Below are positions 42,931 to 51,505 of a DNA stretch of 64,000 nt, piece by piece. Positions within the stretch are counted from its first letter, which is position 1. Each line of letters starts with the position of its first letter. Below the pieces are notes generated by a model, which made no database searches, was not told where the DNA came from, and was given only the letters and a program-made list of their open reading frames with translations. Source of the stretch: Streptomyces gilvus (lineage in GTDB: Bacteria > Actinomycetota > Actinomycetes > Streptomycetales > Streptomycetaceae); the NCBI RefSeq assembly GCF_022513565.1, contig NZ_JAKWBE010000011.1:124001-188000 (forward strand), written 5' to 3'. The translations under genes were made by a program, and so were the position numbers.

Positions 42931-43988
42931 CAACTCGCTACCTCTCGCAGTCGCTCGGCCGCGGCTTCCGGCCGGATGTCGTTGATGAACACGCTCATGC
43001 CGGACTCGGAACCCGCGAGGAACTTCAGCTTGCCGGACGTCCGTCGGATGGTGAAAAGCTCGAGGTGGAGCGCGAAGTCGTCCCGGTGGACGCCCTCGAA
43101 CTCCTCCAGCGCGCCGAAGGGCGCCTGGTGCCAGGCCGCGATGTACGGCGTCGACGACTCGCTCTCACCGAAGATCCGGTCGAAGCGCCTCAACAGTTCC
43201 AGATACACCTTGGGGAACTCTGTGCGCGCCTCCTCGTCGAGTCCGAGCAGGTCGGGCACCCGGCGCTTCGGGTACAGGTGGACCTCGTAGGGCCAGTGCG
43301 CCGCGTACGGGACGAAGGCCACCCAGTGTTCACCCTCGAGGACGACGCGCTCGTCGGCGAGTTCACGCTCGAGAACATGATCGAAGAGGTTCTCCCCGCC
43401 GGTCGCCTCCTTGTGCTGGGCGAGCTGGCCCAGCATCAGTGCGGTGCGAGGGGTGGTGAAGGGGTAGGCGTAGATCTGGCCGTGCGGATGTCCGAGCGTC
43501 ACACCGATCTCCGCACCCCGGTTCTCGAAGCAGAAGACCTGCTCCACGGAGGGGAGGTGCGACAGCTCGGAGGTGCGGTCGGTCCACGCCTCCAGGACCA
43601 GGGCGGCCTGCTCCTCGGTGAGGTCCGCGAAGGAGGCGTTGTGGTCGGAGGTGAAGCAGACGACCTCGCAGCGCCCGGAGTCGCCGGCCAGGGAGGGGAA
43701 ACGGTTCTCGAAGACCACGACGTCGTACGAGGAGTCCGGGATCTCGCTCAGCCTGCCGTCCCGGGAGGGACACAGGGGGCATTCGTCGGCCGGGGGGTGG
43801 TAGGTGCGCCCCTGCCGGTGCGAGGCGATGGCCACGCTGTCGCCGAGCAGCGGATCACGGCGGATCTCGGAGGTGGTGTGGGTCCGCTCCAGCGGTCGCT
43901 TGTCCACCGCGTCGCGGACGTTGTCGTCGCGCAGGTCGTAGTAGATCAACTCGCGACCGTCGGCCAGGCGGGTCGAGGTCTTCTTCAC
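42930..43988 (-). CDS. galT: Galactose-1-phosphate uridylyltransferase
   Basis: A 352-residue HIT-superfamily enzyme with GTG start and GGGAG site. [16 protein letters not shown] contains the catalytic His-Pro-His. [10 protein letters not shown] is a zinc-type Cys pair, and [12 protein letters not shown] the second-domain motif. First gene of the gal operon; UDP-glucose plus Gal-1-P give UDP-Gal plus Glc-1-P. Confidence 0.97.
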   Translation of the reverse strand: MKKTSTRLADGRELIYYDLRDDNVRDAVDKRPLERTHTTSEIRRDPLLGDSVAIASHRQGRTYHPPADECPLCPSRDGRLSEIPDSSYDVVVFENRFPSLAGDSGRCEVVCFTSDHNASFADLTEEQAALVLEAWTDRTSELSHLPSVEQVFCFENRGAEIGVTLGHPHGQIYAYPFTTPRTALMLGQLAQHKEATGGENLFDHVLERELADERVVLEGEHWVAFVPYAAHWPYEVHLYPKRRVPDLLGLDEEARTEFPKVYLELLRRFDRIFGESESSTPYIAAWHQAPFGALEEFEGVHRDDFALHLELFTIRRTSGKLKFLAGSESGMSVFINDIRPEAAAERLREVAS

Positions 43989-44018
43989 TGCGACTCCCTA
44001 TTCGAGCCACTCAATCTT

Positions 44019-44079
44019 CAAACAGAACCAAACACATCGAAACACAAGGCACCACCTGCGTCAACATCACAATCAAACA
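44019..44079. promoter_or_regulatory. gal operon control region with helically phased hexamers
   Basis: In the AT-rich 107-base gap between divergent galT and the symporter gene, CAAACA occurs at 44019 and 44029, GAAACA at 44039, and CAAACA again at 44074. The first three are exactly 10 bases apart, on one face of the helix. The Streptomyces gal operon has a galactose-inducible promoter upstream of galT known for direct hexamer repeats, so this is its likely operator. It could also affect the divergent symporter gene. Confidence 0.65.
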
Positions 44080-44095
44080 AAGGACATCAGGAAAA

Positions 44096-45790
44096 GTGTT
44101 GAAGAACCAGGTGCACATCCCCCCATACCTGGCAGCCGAGCTCCGGCTCCCCACCAACGGGCTCGACTACACGATCCTCGCTATCTACTTCGCCGTCGTC
44201 CTCGGGATCGGCTTCGCCGCCCGCAGATCGGTGAAGACCAGCCTCGACTTCTTCCTCTCCGGTCGCTCCCTGCCCGCCTGGATCACCGGCCTCGCGTTCA
44301 TCTCCGCCAATCTCGCCGCCACCGAGATCCTCGGCATGGCGGCCAACAGCGCCCAGTACGGCGCGTACACCGTGCACTGGTACTGGATCGGCGCGATTCC
44401 CGCCATGGTCTTCCTCGGCCTGGTGATGATGCCCTTCTACTACGGCAGCAAGGTCCGCTCGGTTCCCGAGATGCTGCTGCTGCGCTTCGACAAGGCCGCA
44501 CACCTGCTCAGTTCGATCCTGTTCGCCTTCGCCGCCATTCTGATCGCCGGTGTGAACCTGTACGCCCTCGCGATCGTCGTGGAGGCGCTGCTGGGCTGGC
44601 CGCAGTGGGTGGCGATCGTGGTCGCGGGCGCCTTCGTGCTGGCGTACATCACCCTCGGCGGTCTCTCCTCCGCGATCTACAACGAGGTGCTGCAGTTCTT
44701 CGTGATCCTCGCGGCCCTCATCCCGATCGTCGTGCTGGGCCTGAAGAAGGTCGGCGGCTGGGGCGGCCTGACCGACAAGCTGACCGCGAGCCACGGCGCG
44801 AACTTCACCACCGCCTGGGGCGGCACCGGCATCGGCAGCTCCAACCCGCTGGGCGCCAACTGGCTGACCATCGTGCTCGGCCTCGGCTTCGTGCTGTCCT
44901 TCGGCTACTGGACGACCAACTTCGCCGAGGTGCAGCGCGCCCTGTCCGCGAAGAACCTCTCCGCCGGGCAGCGCACCCCGCTGATCGCCGCGTACCCGAA
45001 GATCTTCATCGTCTTCCTGGTGATGATCCCGGGCCTGGTCGCCGCGGCGATCGTCCCCGGCTTCGGCACGCCCAAGTCGGGCTACCAGTACAACGACGCC
45101 ATCCCCTACCTGATGTCGCAGCTGCTGCCCAACGGCGTCCTCGGCATCGCGGTGACCGGTCTGCTGGCCGCGTTCATGGCCGGCATGGCGGCCAACGTGT
45201 CCTCCTTCAACACGGTGTTCACCAACGACATCTGGGGCCGGTACGTCGTCCGGGGCCGCGAGGACGAGTACTACGTCCGCTTCGGCCGCCTGATCACGGT
45301 GATCGGCGTCTGCGCCTCCGTCGGCACGGCGTTCCTGGCCTCGTCGTTCTCCAACATCATGAGCTATCTGCAGACGCTGTTCTCCTTCTTCAACGTGCCG
45401 ATGTTCGTCGTCTTCATCGTCGGCATGTTCTGGAAGCGCGCGTCCACGAAGTCCGGCTTCTGGGGGCTGCTCGCGGGCACCGTGGCCGCGATGGTGAACT
45501 ACTTCGTGATCTACAAGAAGGGCATCATCGACATCCCTTCCGACCAGGGCGCCAACTTCGTCTCCGCGATCGTCGGCTTCGTCGCCGGCGCGGTGGTGAT
45601 GGTCGCCGTGTCCCTGTTCACCAGGCCCAAGCCCGCCGAGGAGCTGCAGGGCCTGGTCTACGGCACCACCTCCCCCGGCATGACCGAACCGCCCTCCCCC
45701 GGCGACGAGGCCTGGTACCGCAGGCCGGCCCTGCTGGGCTGGGGGGCGATCGTCATCGCGGCCGCCTGCTACATCCCGTTCTCGTTCTGA
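44096..45790 (+). CDS. Solute:sodium symporter, probable sugar transporter
   Basis: A 564-residue protein with about 14 hydrophobic segments. FAARRSVKTSLDFFLSGRSLPAW then FISANLAATEILGMAANSAQ is the SSS/SGLT start. NFAEVQRALSAKN and GLLAAFMAGMAANVSSFNTVF match the sugar-symporter branch (SglT/SGLT). Divergent from galTEK, it is a good candidate galactose importer. GTG at 44096 follows AGGA. Galactose specificity is inferred from context. Confidence 0.9.
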   Translation: MLKNQVHIPPYLAAELRLPTNGLDYTILAIYFAVVLGIGFAARRSVKTSLDFFLSGRSLPAWITGLAFISANLAATEILGMAANSAQYGAYTVHWYWIGAIPAMVFLGLVMMPFYYGSKVRSVPEMLLLRFDKAAHLLSSILFAFAAILIAGVNLYALAIVVEALLGWPQWVAIVVAGAFVLAYITLGGLSSAIYNEVLQFFVILAALIPIVVLGLKKVGGWGGLTDKLTASHGANFTTAWGGTGIGSSNPLGANWLTIVLGLGFVLSFGYWTTNFAEVQRALSAKNLSAGQRTPLIAAYPKIFIVFLVMIPGLVAAAIVPGFGTPKSGYQYNDAIPYLMSQLLPNGVLGIAVTGLLAAFMAGMAANVSSFNTVFTNDIWGRYVVRGREDEYYVRFGRLITVIGVCASVGTAFLASSFSNIMSYLQTLFSFFNVPMFVVFIVGMFWKRASTKSGFWGLLAGTVAAMVNYFVIYKKGIIDIPSDQGANFVSAIVGFVAGAVVMVAVSLFTRPKPAEELQGLVYGTTSPGMTEPPSPGDEAWYRRPALLGWGAIVIAAACYIPFSF

Positions 45791-45811
45791 CCGCGGGAGG
45801 ATTGAGAGACC

Positions 45812-46168
45812 ATGTCCGAGTTTTCCAGCCCCGCCGACCGCCCCGAGCGCCACGGCTACTCCGAGCAGGACGTCCAGCGCGAGGTCACCGAGCTGGAGGG
45901 GAAGTCGGCGACCGCCGCCCGCATCTTCGACCTGCGGCGCATCATCGGCGGCCTGTTCGTCGTCTACGGCGTCATCGTCACCGTCGCCGGCATCGCCGAC
46001 GACCAGTCCGCGATCGACAAGGCACAGGGCGTCAACATCAACCTGTGGACCGGGATCGGGATGCTGCTGCTGGGCATCTTCTTCCTGGCCTGGCTGAAGC
46101 TGCGCCCCACCCCGCCGACGGTCCCCGAGGTCACGCCCGAGGACCTGCCGGACGAGCCCGGCGCATGA
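45812..46168 (+). CDS. Small two-TM membrane protein linked to the symporter
   Basis: A 118-residue protein. A charged 45-residue N-terminus (REVTELEGKSATAARIFDLR) precedes two transmembrane segments (GGLFVVYGVIVTVAGIA, LWTGIGMLLLGIFFLAWL) and a Pro/Glu tail. Twenty-one bases after the symporter stop, with a GGGAGGATTGAGAG leader, it is probably co-transcribed. Family is unrecognised; an accessory subunit role, as for DUF485 with ActP, is a guess. Confidence 0.8.
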   Translation: MSEFSSPADRPERHGYSEQDVQREVTELEGKSATAARIFDLRRIIGGLFVVYGVIVTVAGIADDQSAIDKAQGVNINLWTGIGMLLLGIFFLAWLKLRPTPPTVPEVTPEDLPDEPGA

Positions 46169-46175
46169 CGCGGAA

Positions 46176-46202
46176 GGGGAGGGACGGCGACCGTCCCTCC
46201 CC
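46176..46202. terminator. Bidirectional hairpin terminator
   Basis: Perfect 12-base arms GGGGAGGGACGG and CCGTCCCTCCCC with a 3-base loop lie between convergent genes. Confidence 0.85.
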
Positions 46203-46213
46203 CGCTCGTCTTG

Positions 46214-46630
46214 TCAGCCGTAGTACTGGTTGCCGTCCCACGGCGAGGTGTCGCAGGAGATCGGGGTGTCCCCCTCGTAGGTGCACACCTGGATGCGCAT
46301 CGCCCAGATGCCGTTCGAGTCGGTCAGCGATGTCGTCCAGTTGAGCTTGGAGCCGTAGCCCTGGTAGTCGTAACGCCACGGGTAGCTGGTGATGTTGCGG
46401 AGCGGGTCCTCGGACTGCGCCCGCACCCGGACGTGGTGCCCGTCGGCCTTGATGTCCTGCACAGCCAGGACGACGCTGTACGCCTCGGTCCTGCTCTTGT
46501 AGGAGAACTCACCCCACCCCTGGGAGCCGTCGGCCTTCGCGTACACGTCGCCCGCGAATGCCGGTGACGCGGCGAAGGCGAGTGCCGCCACGGCGGCGGT
46601 CCCCACGGTCAGTCCATGACGAAGTCTCAA
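46214..46630 (-). CDS. Small secreted hypothetical protein (TTG start)
   Basis: A 138-residue protein. A signal peptide (LTVGTAAVAALAFAASPAFA) is followed by a roughly 115-residue mature domain with two cysteines (VCTYEGDTPISCDTSPWDG) and many aromatic residues. The only in-frame start before the signal peptide is TTG at 46630, with GGGGGA at good spacing. Family is unrecognised; similar small secreted proteins are common in Streptomyces. Confidence 0.8.
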   Translation of the reverse strand: MRLRHGLTVGTAAVAALAFAASPAFAGDVYAKADGSQGWGEFSYKSRTEAYSVVLAVQDIKADGHHVRVRAQSEDPLRNITSYPWRYDYQGYGSKLNWTTSLTDSNGIWAMRIQVCTYEGDTPISCDTSPWDGNQYYG

Positions 46631-46657
46631 GGATCCCCCAGTGATCGGGTCGGAACG

Positions 46658-46685
46658 ATCTTGTGACGGGATCTTAAGTGTTCAA
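46658..46685 (-). promoter_or_regulatory. Probable promoter of the small secreted protein gene
   Basis: On the minus strand TTGAAC (46685-46680) and CAAGAT (46663-46658) are spaced by 16 bases, ending 27 bases before the TTG start. Confidence 0.5.
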
Positions 46686-46760
46686 GAAAAGGCCAACCAG
46701 AGCCCAAGTGATCATGTGATCCAGGCAACACCGAGCCCGGCAAGGCAAAGTCCCGGTAAG

Positions 46761-47456
46761 TCAGGAATCCGCAGGACGGGATGCGTCCGGAAGAGGCCCC
46801 GCACGGTCCAGCAGGCCCGTGCGCGCCGCCAGTGCCGCAGCCTCCAGGCGGGAGCCCACGCCCAGTTTCATCAGGACGCGCTGGACGTGGGTGCGGGCCG
46901 TGGAGGGCGCGATGCCCATGCCGGCCGCGATCAGCCGGGTGTCCTCGCCGTCAGCGACCCTGACCAGGACCTCCACCTCGCGCGGGGTGAGCATCTGCAG
47001 CAGGCGTTGACCCTCGTCGTCGGGCTGGGCGGCCGGGTTGAGCAGCTCGCTGAAGGCGCTCTGGAGCAGCTGGGGCGCGACCGCGGCCTCACCGGCCCGG
47101 GCCTTCATGATGGCCCGCTCGACGCCCTCGATGCGCTCGTCGTGGCGTACGTAGCCGGAGGCACCCGCCGCGAAGGCCGCCGCGATGCCACGGGGGCTGG
47201 GCACCGGGCCCAGCACCAGGACCGCCACCTGCGGGCGCTCGCGCTTGATCCGCACCACCGGGTCGAAGATGCCCGGCTCGGCCGGTGTCGCCGTCCCCAA
47301 CAGGCACACCTCCGGCGCACGGGTGATCACCAGTTCCGCCGCGCCGGCGGCGGGCGCCGCGGCGGCGAGCACCCGGTGCCCTCGCAGCTTCAACGCCGAG
47401 GCCAGCGCCTCGGCGAGCAGTCGGTGGTCATCGACCACCATGAGCCGCACTCCCAT
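46761..47456 (-). CDS. NarL/LuxR family regulator with atypical receiver
   Basis: A 231-residue regulator. The receiver begins VRLMVVDDHRLLAEALASAL with the acidic pair intact. Where the phospho-acceptor Asp belongs, the sequence reads APEVCLLGTATPAEPG, with Gly in place of Asp. The output helix-turn-helix is complete (LTPREVEVLVRVADGEDTRL, APSTARTHVQRVLMKLG). It therefore probably works without phosphorylation. No kinase is adjacent. ATG at 47456 has GGGGG upstream. Confidence 0.88.
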   Translation of the reverse strand: MGVRLMVVDDHRLLAEALASALKLRGHRVLAAAAPAAGAAELVITRAPEVCLLGTATPAEPGIFDPVVRIKRERPQVAVLVLGPVPSPRGIAAAFAAGASGYVRHDERIEGVERAIMKARAGEAAVAPQLLQSAFSELLNPAAQPDDEGQRLLQMLTPREVEVLVRVADGEDTRLIAAGMGIAPSTARTHVQRVLMKLGVGSRLEAAALAARTGLLDRAGPLPDASRPADS

Positions 47457-47662
47457 CGAGCAACCCCCCAGTCCCCCCAATGGATCTCCATGGATGCCCC
47501 ACTATGGATGCCCACTGGTCCGCGCGGCCAGGAGCCCCCTCCCGGCTCCCCCGCTCCTCATGCCCCCGGAAGCTACACGCTTGTTCGACGTTGCGCTTCC
47601 CCTACCGGTGAGAAGTGCCCCGGATAGACGGAATATCTTGCGTATCGCCGGGATCGCGGTGT

Positions 47663-49411
47663 TCAGCGTCCGGTACCGAACGCGAGCGCCAGATACTGCC
47701 TGCCACCCGACCCCGACGGCTTGTCCGCGTAGACCCCGGACATGAACAGGTGACCCTGGGAGTACAGGATCTCCGCTGTGTCCGGCGACATGGCCGACTC
47801 GGCGTCCCGCACCGCCTGGGCGGACGGGTTCTCCAGCAGCTTGGTCTGCTTGAAGGAAGAACCGTCGATGCTGACGACCTGACCTCCCTTGTCGTACGGC
47901 GGGCTCTTGTACGCGATCACGTTGCCGCCGTCCATCCGCAGTGGAGTGATCGTGTAACCGGCGCCGGAGTCCGCGCGCTGGCCGGTCTGCTTACCGGTGA
48001 CCAGGTCGAAGACGACGATCTGGTTGGCGCCGTCCCGCTCCTCCGTCGGGACGTACAGCCTGCCGTTGCCGACCGCCAGCCCCTTGCAGTACTCGATCCG
48101 TGAGATGCCGTCGCAACGGGCCGCGTACTCGTCCCCCGGCGCGGAGATATGGGTGAGCAGCCTGCCGGTCCTGTCGTCGACGGAGAAGAAGTCCGAGATG
48201 CCGCTGCCGTCGCCCGCGCTGTCCCCGACGTCCGCCGCGACGACCAGGGGGCTCGTCGACACGACGGCCGCGTACTCGATGCCCTGGCTCATCCTGTACT
48301 CGGAGATCACCTTCCCGCTCTTCGGGTCGATGGTCTGGATGTGCAGCTGCCGCTGGCCGTAGGAGCCGCACTTGCGGACCGCGACCAGCTTCGCGCCGCC
48401 GCCGTACCCGGCGTCGTAGCAGGTGTCGGTGGCCTTCGGGGCCCACAGGACCTTGCCGCCGGCGATGTCGAAGGCGGCGCCGCCGCTGGTGCCGCCCGCG
48501 GCGACCGTCGTCCCGCTGACCGTGACGTTGTCGAAGCTGATCGGCTGGTCACCGGCGTCGACCGTCTTCGTCCACAGCTTCCTGCCGGCGTCGAGGTCGA
48601 TCGCCGCGACCTGGCTGCAGCCCGCCGTGCTGTTCTTCGGCGGCATCTTGGGCTGGAAGACGACGGCGGCCTTGTCGTCGGCCGTCGTGAACCTGCTCGT
48701 CGTGCAGACCGGGCCGGGCAGCTTGATCGTCCACAGCTTGGTGCCCTTGTCACGGTCGTAGCCGTTGATCTCGGCGACACCGCTCTTGACGTACGCCTTG
48801 TCGGTCAGCCACGAGCCGGAGACGACGGTGGTGTCGTCGACCTTGGGCATCGGGATCTGGTACAGCACGTGCGAGCCGGTGTTCGCGGGCACCTTCTCGT
48901 CGCCCTTGGTGGAGGTGCCGCCGGTGTCGCTCTTGCCGGCGCCGCCACCCGTGGAGTTCGCGGTGTCGTCCTTCTTGCCGTCGCCCTTGCCGGAATGGGC
49001 GTACCAGATGCCACCGGTGACGATCAGCGCGATGGCGACGACCGCGGAGACGATGATGGCCACCTGCGCGTTGATCCTCCGCCCGCCGCCCGGCTGCCCG
49101 GACTGCGCCTGCAGGGGCACCGTCTGCTGCGGATAGCCGTAACCGGGCTGCTGGGCGTAGGGGTTGGGCGGCCGGCCGTACGGCGGGGCGGGCTGGGCGT
49201 ACGGGTTCGGCTGCTGGCTCGGGTAGCCGTACGGCTGCTGCGGGGGCTGTCCCTGCGGCGGCTGACCGTAGGGGGGCTGGGGGGCCTGCGGGTAGCCGTA
49301 GCCGAGCGGTTGCGCGGGCGGGGTGTGCGGGGGCTGCGGGGGCTGTTGCGGGGCGCCGAAACCGGGCTGCTGCGGGGGCTCGTTGGGCGGCGGGGGCGGG
49401 GGCTGGGTCAT
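47663..49411 (-). CDS. Membrane-anchored PQQ-like beta-propeller protein with Pro/Gln/Tyr-rich cytoplasmic tail
   Basis: A 582-residue protein. The first 115 residues are Pro/Gln/Tyr/Gly-rich with repeats such as PQQPYGYPSQQPNPYAQ. One transmembrane segment follows near residue 122-145 (VAIIVSAVVAIALIVTGGIW). The extracytoplasmic part has PQQ-type propeller blades (GYDRDKGTKLWTIKLPGP, AIDLDAGRKLWTKTVDAGD, TIDPKSGKVISEY) and several Cys. The likely role is ligand or protein binding at the cell surface. It is a paralogue of the next gene upstream, 64 bases away, and probably in one operon. Confidence 0.85.
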   Translation of the reverse strand: MTQPPPPPPNEPPQQPGFGAPQQPPQPPHTPPAQPLGYGYPQAPQPPYGQPPQGQPPQQPYGYPSQQPNPYAQPAPPYGRPPNPYAQQPGYGYPQQTVPLQAQSGQPGGGRRINAQVAIIVSAVVAIALIVTGGIWYAHSGKGDGKKDDTANSTGGGAGKSDTGGTSTKGDEKVPANTGSHVLYQIPMPKVDDTTVVSGSWLTDKAYVKSGVAEINGYDRDKGTKLWTIKLPGPVCTTSRFTTADDKAAVVFQPKMPPKNSTAGCSQVAAIDLDAGRKLWTKTVDAGDQPISFDNVTVSGTTVAAGGTSGGAAFDIAGGKVLWAPKATDTCYDAGYGGGAKLVAVRKCGSYGQRQLHIQTIDPKSGKVISEYRMSQGIEYAAVVSTSPLVVAADVGDSAGDGSGISDFFSVDDRTGRLLTHISAPGDEYAARCDGISRIEYCKGLAVGNGRLYVPTEERDGANQIVVFDLVTGKQTGQRADSGAGYTITPLRMDGGNVIAYKSPPYDKGGQVVSIDGSSFKQTKLLENPSAQAVRDAESAMSPDTAEILYSQGHLFMSGVYADKPSGSGGRQYLALAFGTGR

Positions 49412-49475
49412 GGTGTGGGTACCTCGTGAGCGGCGGTGGGGACGACGGACGGCAGGGGCCGGGGCTGGGGAAGCA

Positions 49476-51311
49476 CTACTTGCCGAAGGCAAGCATCAGC
49501 TTCTCCTTCGCGTCGTCGTTGCCGGTCAGCCGGGTGGTGGAGAGGTAGAAGCGGCCGTCGACCCAGTCGAAGTCCTTGGAGAAGAAGCCGTTCTCGATCT
49601 CCGCCGTGGACGCCGGGTTCTGCAGCAGCTTCACCGGCTTGTGGTCCGAACCGCCGGTCGGGATCGACACGACCTCCCCGCCCGCGTCGTACGACGGCTG
49701 CACATACGCGAGGAGCCTGCCGCCCTCGGCCCTCATCGGCAGCATCGACTCGTCCGCCGGGGACTTGACCCGCCACTTCTCCTTGCCGGTGGCGAGGTTG
49801 ACCGCGACGACCTCGTTCGCCCCGCCGCTCGCCTCCGTCGGCAGGTACAGCGTGCTCGCGTCGGAGGCGACACCCTTGCAGCCCTGCAGGTCACGGGAGA
49901 GGATCGCCCAGCCGCACTGCGGGGCGAAGTCCGCGTCGAAGCCGACCTGCGAGCGGAAGGTGCCGTTGGCGTTGAAGGCGGAGATGTTCCACGCCTTCTT
50001 GTCCTCGTTCGTGCTGTACACGACCAGCGGGTCGACGGAGTACGTCCGCGCGACCGTCCAGCCCTTGTCGAACTTCCGGGTCCACCGGACCTTGCCGGTC
50101 CTCGGGTCGAGCTCCTGCATCTCGTCGTGCTCGTCGGACCCCCCGGCGCCGCAGGAGGCGACGGAGATCAGCCTGCTGCCGCCCGCGAAGGCGGTCGGGA
50201 AGCAGGCGCTGCCGTACTTGGTCTTGTCGAACAGCTTCCTGCCGCTGTCGATGTCGAGCGCGACGCCGGACTGCGAGCGGCTCACCATCACCGTCCGGCC
50301 GGTGACGGACATGCTGATGCTGATGGTGCTGTCGAACAGCGCGCCGTCGGCGAGCGTGGTGCTCCAGCCCCTGGCACCGGTGTTCAGGTCCATCTGCTGG
50401 AGCTTGTTGCACCTGGCGCGGTCGCTGGTGCCGCTCTCGTACGCGACCACGATCTTGTCGTCCGCGGACTTCTCGGGGGTGACCGCGCAGATCTTCTGCG
50501 GGAAGGTGACGGTCGCCCAGGCGGGCGTGCCGTCACCGACCTTGAAGGCGAAGACCTGTTTGTACGCGGCCTTCACCGCGGCCTTGCCGGTGATCCACAT
50601 GCCGGGCGCGTCGGCGCCCGCGCCGGGCGCGTCCGGCGCCGACTCGTACCAGAGGACCTTCGCCTCACCGGCCTTGCGGCCCTCGTTGAGGTTCTCCGGG
50701 TCCGCGCCGCCGTCGCCGCTGCCGTCGCCCTGGTCGACGGGGGTGTCGGAGGCGGACGGCTCGGGGTCGTCGCTCTTGTGCGCGACCGGCTTCCTGTCGC
50801 CCGAGCCGCCGCTGGTCACCGCGTAGACGGTGCCGCCGATGACGGCCAGCGCGGCGACCGCGGCCGCGATCACGACACCGGTCCTGCCCTTGAAGCTCCC
50901 GCCGGAGCCCGGGGGCGGGGTGCCGGGTGCGCCCGGGTACTGGGGCTGCGGCGGGTAGCCGTAACGGGGCTGCTGTCCGTACGACCCCGGCTGCTGCGGC
51001 TGCCCGTACGGGCCGGGCTGTCCGTAGGGGCCGGGCTGGGCGTAGGGGCCGGGCTGTCCGTAGGGGCCGGGCTGGGCGTAGGGGCCGGGCTGTGCGTAGG
51101 GGCCCGACTGCTGGGCGTACGCGCCCTGTTGCTGGGGTGGCTGCGGGGGCGGCGGGGGCGGCGGGGGCGGCGGGGGCGGCGGCGCTCCGAAGGCGCCCTG
51201 CGGCGGCTGTGGTTGCTGCTGCTGTGGTTGCTGCTGCTGTGGTTGGTACGGCGGTTGGTCCTGCGGTGCTCCGAAGCCGCCCTGCGGCGGCTGACTGGGC
51301 GGCTGAGCCAT
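49476..51311 (-). CDS. Membrane-anchored PQQ-like beta-propeller protein, paralogue
   Basis: A 611-residue protein with the same layout as its downstream neighbour. A 145-residue cytoplasmic Pro/Gln/Tyr tail has PPPPPPPPPPPPP and a run of QPGPYAQ/QPGPYGQ heptapeptides. One transmembrane segment (GVVIAAAVAALAVIGGTVYA) is followed by an acidic linker and a PQQ-type propeller (MDLNTGARGWSTTLADG, LDPRTGKVRWTRKFDKG, AVNLATGKEKWRVKSP). A GGGAGAGG site precedes the ATG. The tail resembles those of actinobacterial proteins placed next to WXG/ESX or kinase systems, but no such genes are here. Confidence 0.86.
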   Translation of the reverse strand: MAQPPSQPPQGGFGAPQDQPPYQPQQQQPQQQQPQPPQGAFGAPPPPPPPPPPPPPQPPQQQGAYAQQSGPYAQPGPYAQPGPYGQPGPYAQPGPYGQPGPYGQPQQPGSYGQQPRYGYPPQPQYPGAPGTPPPGSGGSFKGRTGVVIAAAVAALAVIGGTVYAVTSGGSGDRKPVAHKSDDPEPSASDTPVDQGDGSGDGGADPENLNEGRKAGEAKVLWYESAPDAPGAGADAPGMWITGKAAVKAAYKQVFAFKVGDGTPAWATVTFPQKICAVTPEKSADDKIVVAYESGTSDRARCNKLQQMDLNTGARGWSTTLADGALFDSTISISMSVTGRTVMVSRSQSGVALDIDSGRKLFDKTKYGSACFPTAFAGGSRLISVASCGAGGSDEHDEMQELDPRTGKVRWTRKFDKGWTVARTYSVDPLVVYSTNEDKKAWNISAFNANGTFRSQVGFDADFAPQCGWAILSRDLQGCKGVASDASTLYLPTEASGGANEVVAVNLATGKEKWRVKSPADESMLPMRAEGGRLLAYVQPSYDAGGEVVSIPTGGSDHKPVKLLQNPASTAEIENGFFSKDFDWVDGRFYLSTTRLTGNDDAKEKLMLAFGK

Positions 51312-51433
51312 CAGCGCCTCTCCCCCGTTCGATCACTGATTTCCGGCCACGTCCTGACGTACGCGGTGACCCGGCGTCGTACTCAGAAAACTCTCAGGCG
51401 GCCCTTTCTACCACCCGCCACCGACAACGCACG

Positions 51434-51472
51434 GGGCCGGTTCATCCCCTGTTCCCAAGGGACGACCGGCCC
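51434..51472 (-). terminator. Hairpin terminator downstream of the ABC-F gene
   Basis: Arms GGGCCGGT and ACCGGCCC with a 23-base loop, followed on the minus strand by a relatively U-poor stretch. It lies 34 bases beyond the ABC-F stop. Confidence 0.5.
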
Positions 51473-51505
51473 GTGATACCGCTGTTACGCGCCTTCACTC
51501 AGGCT

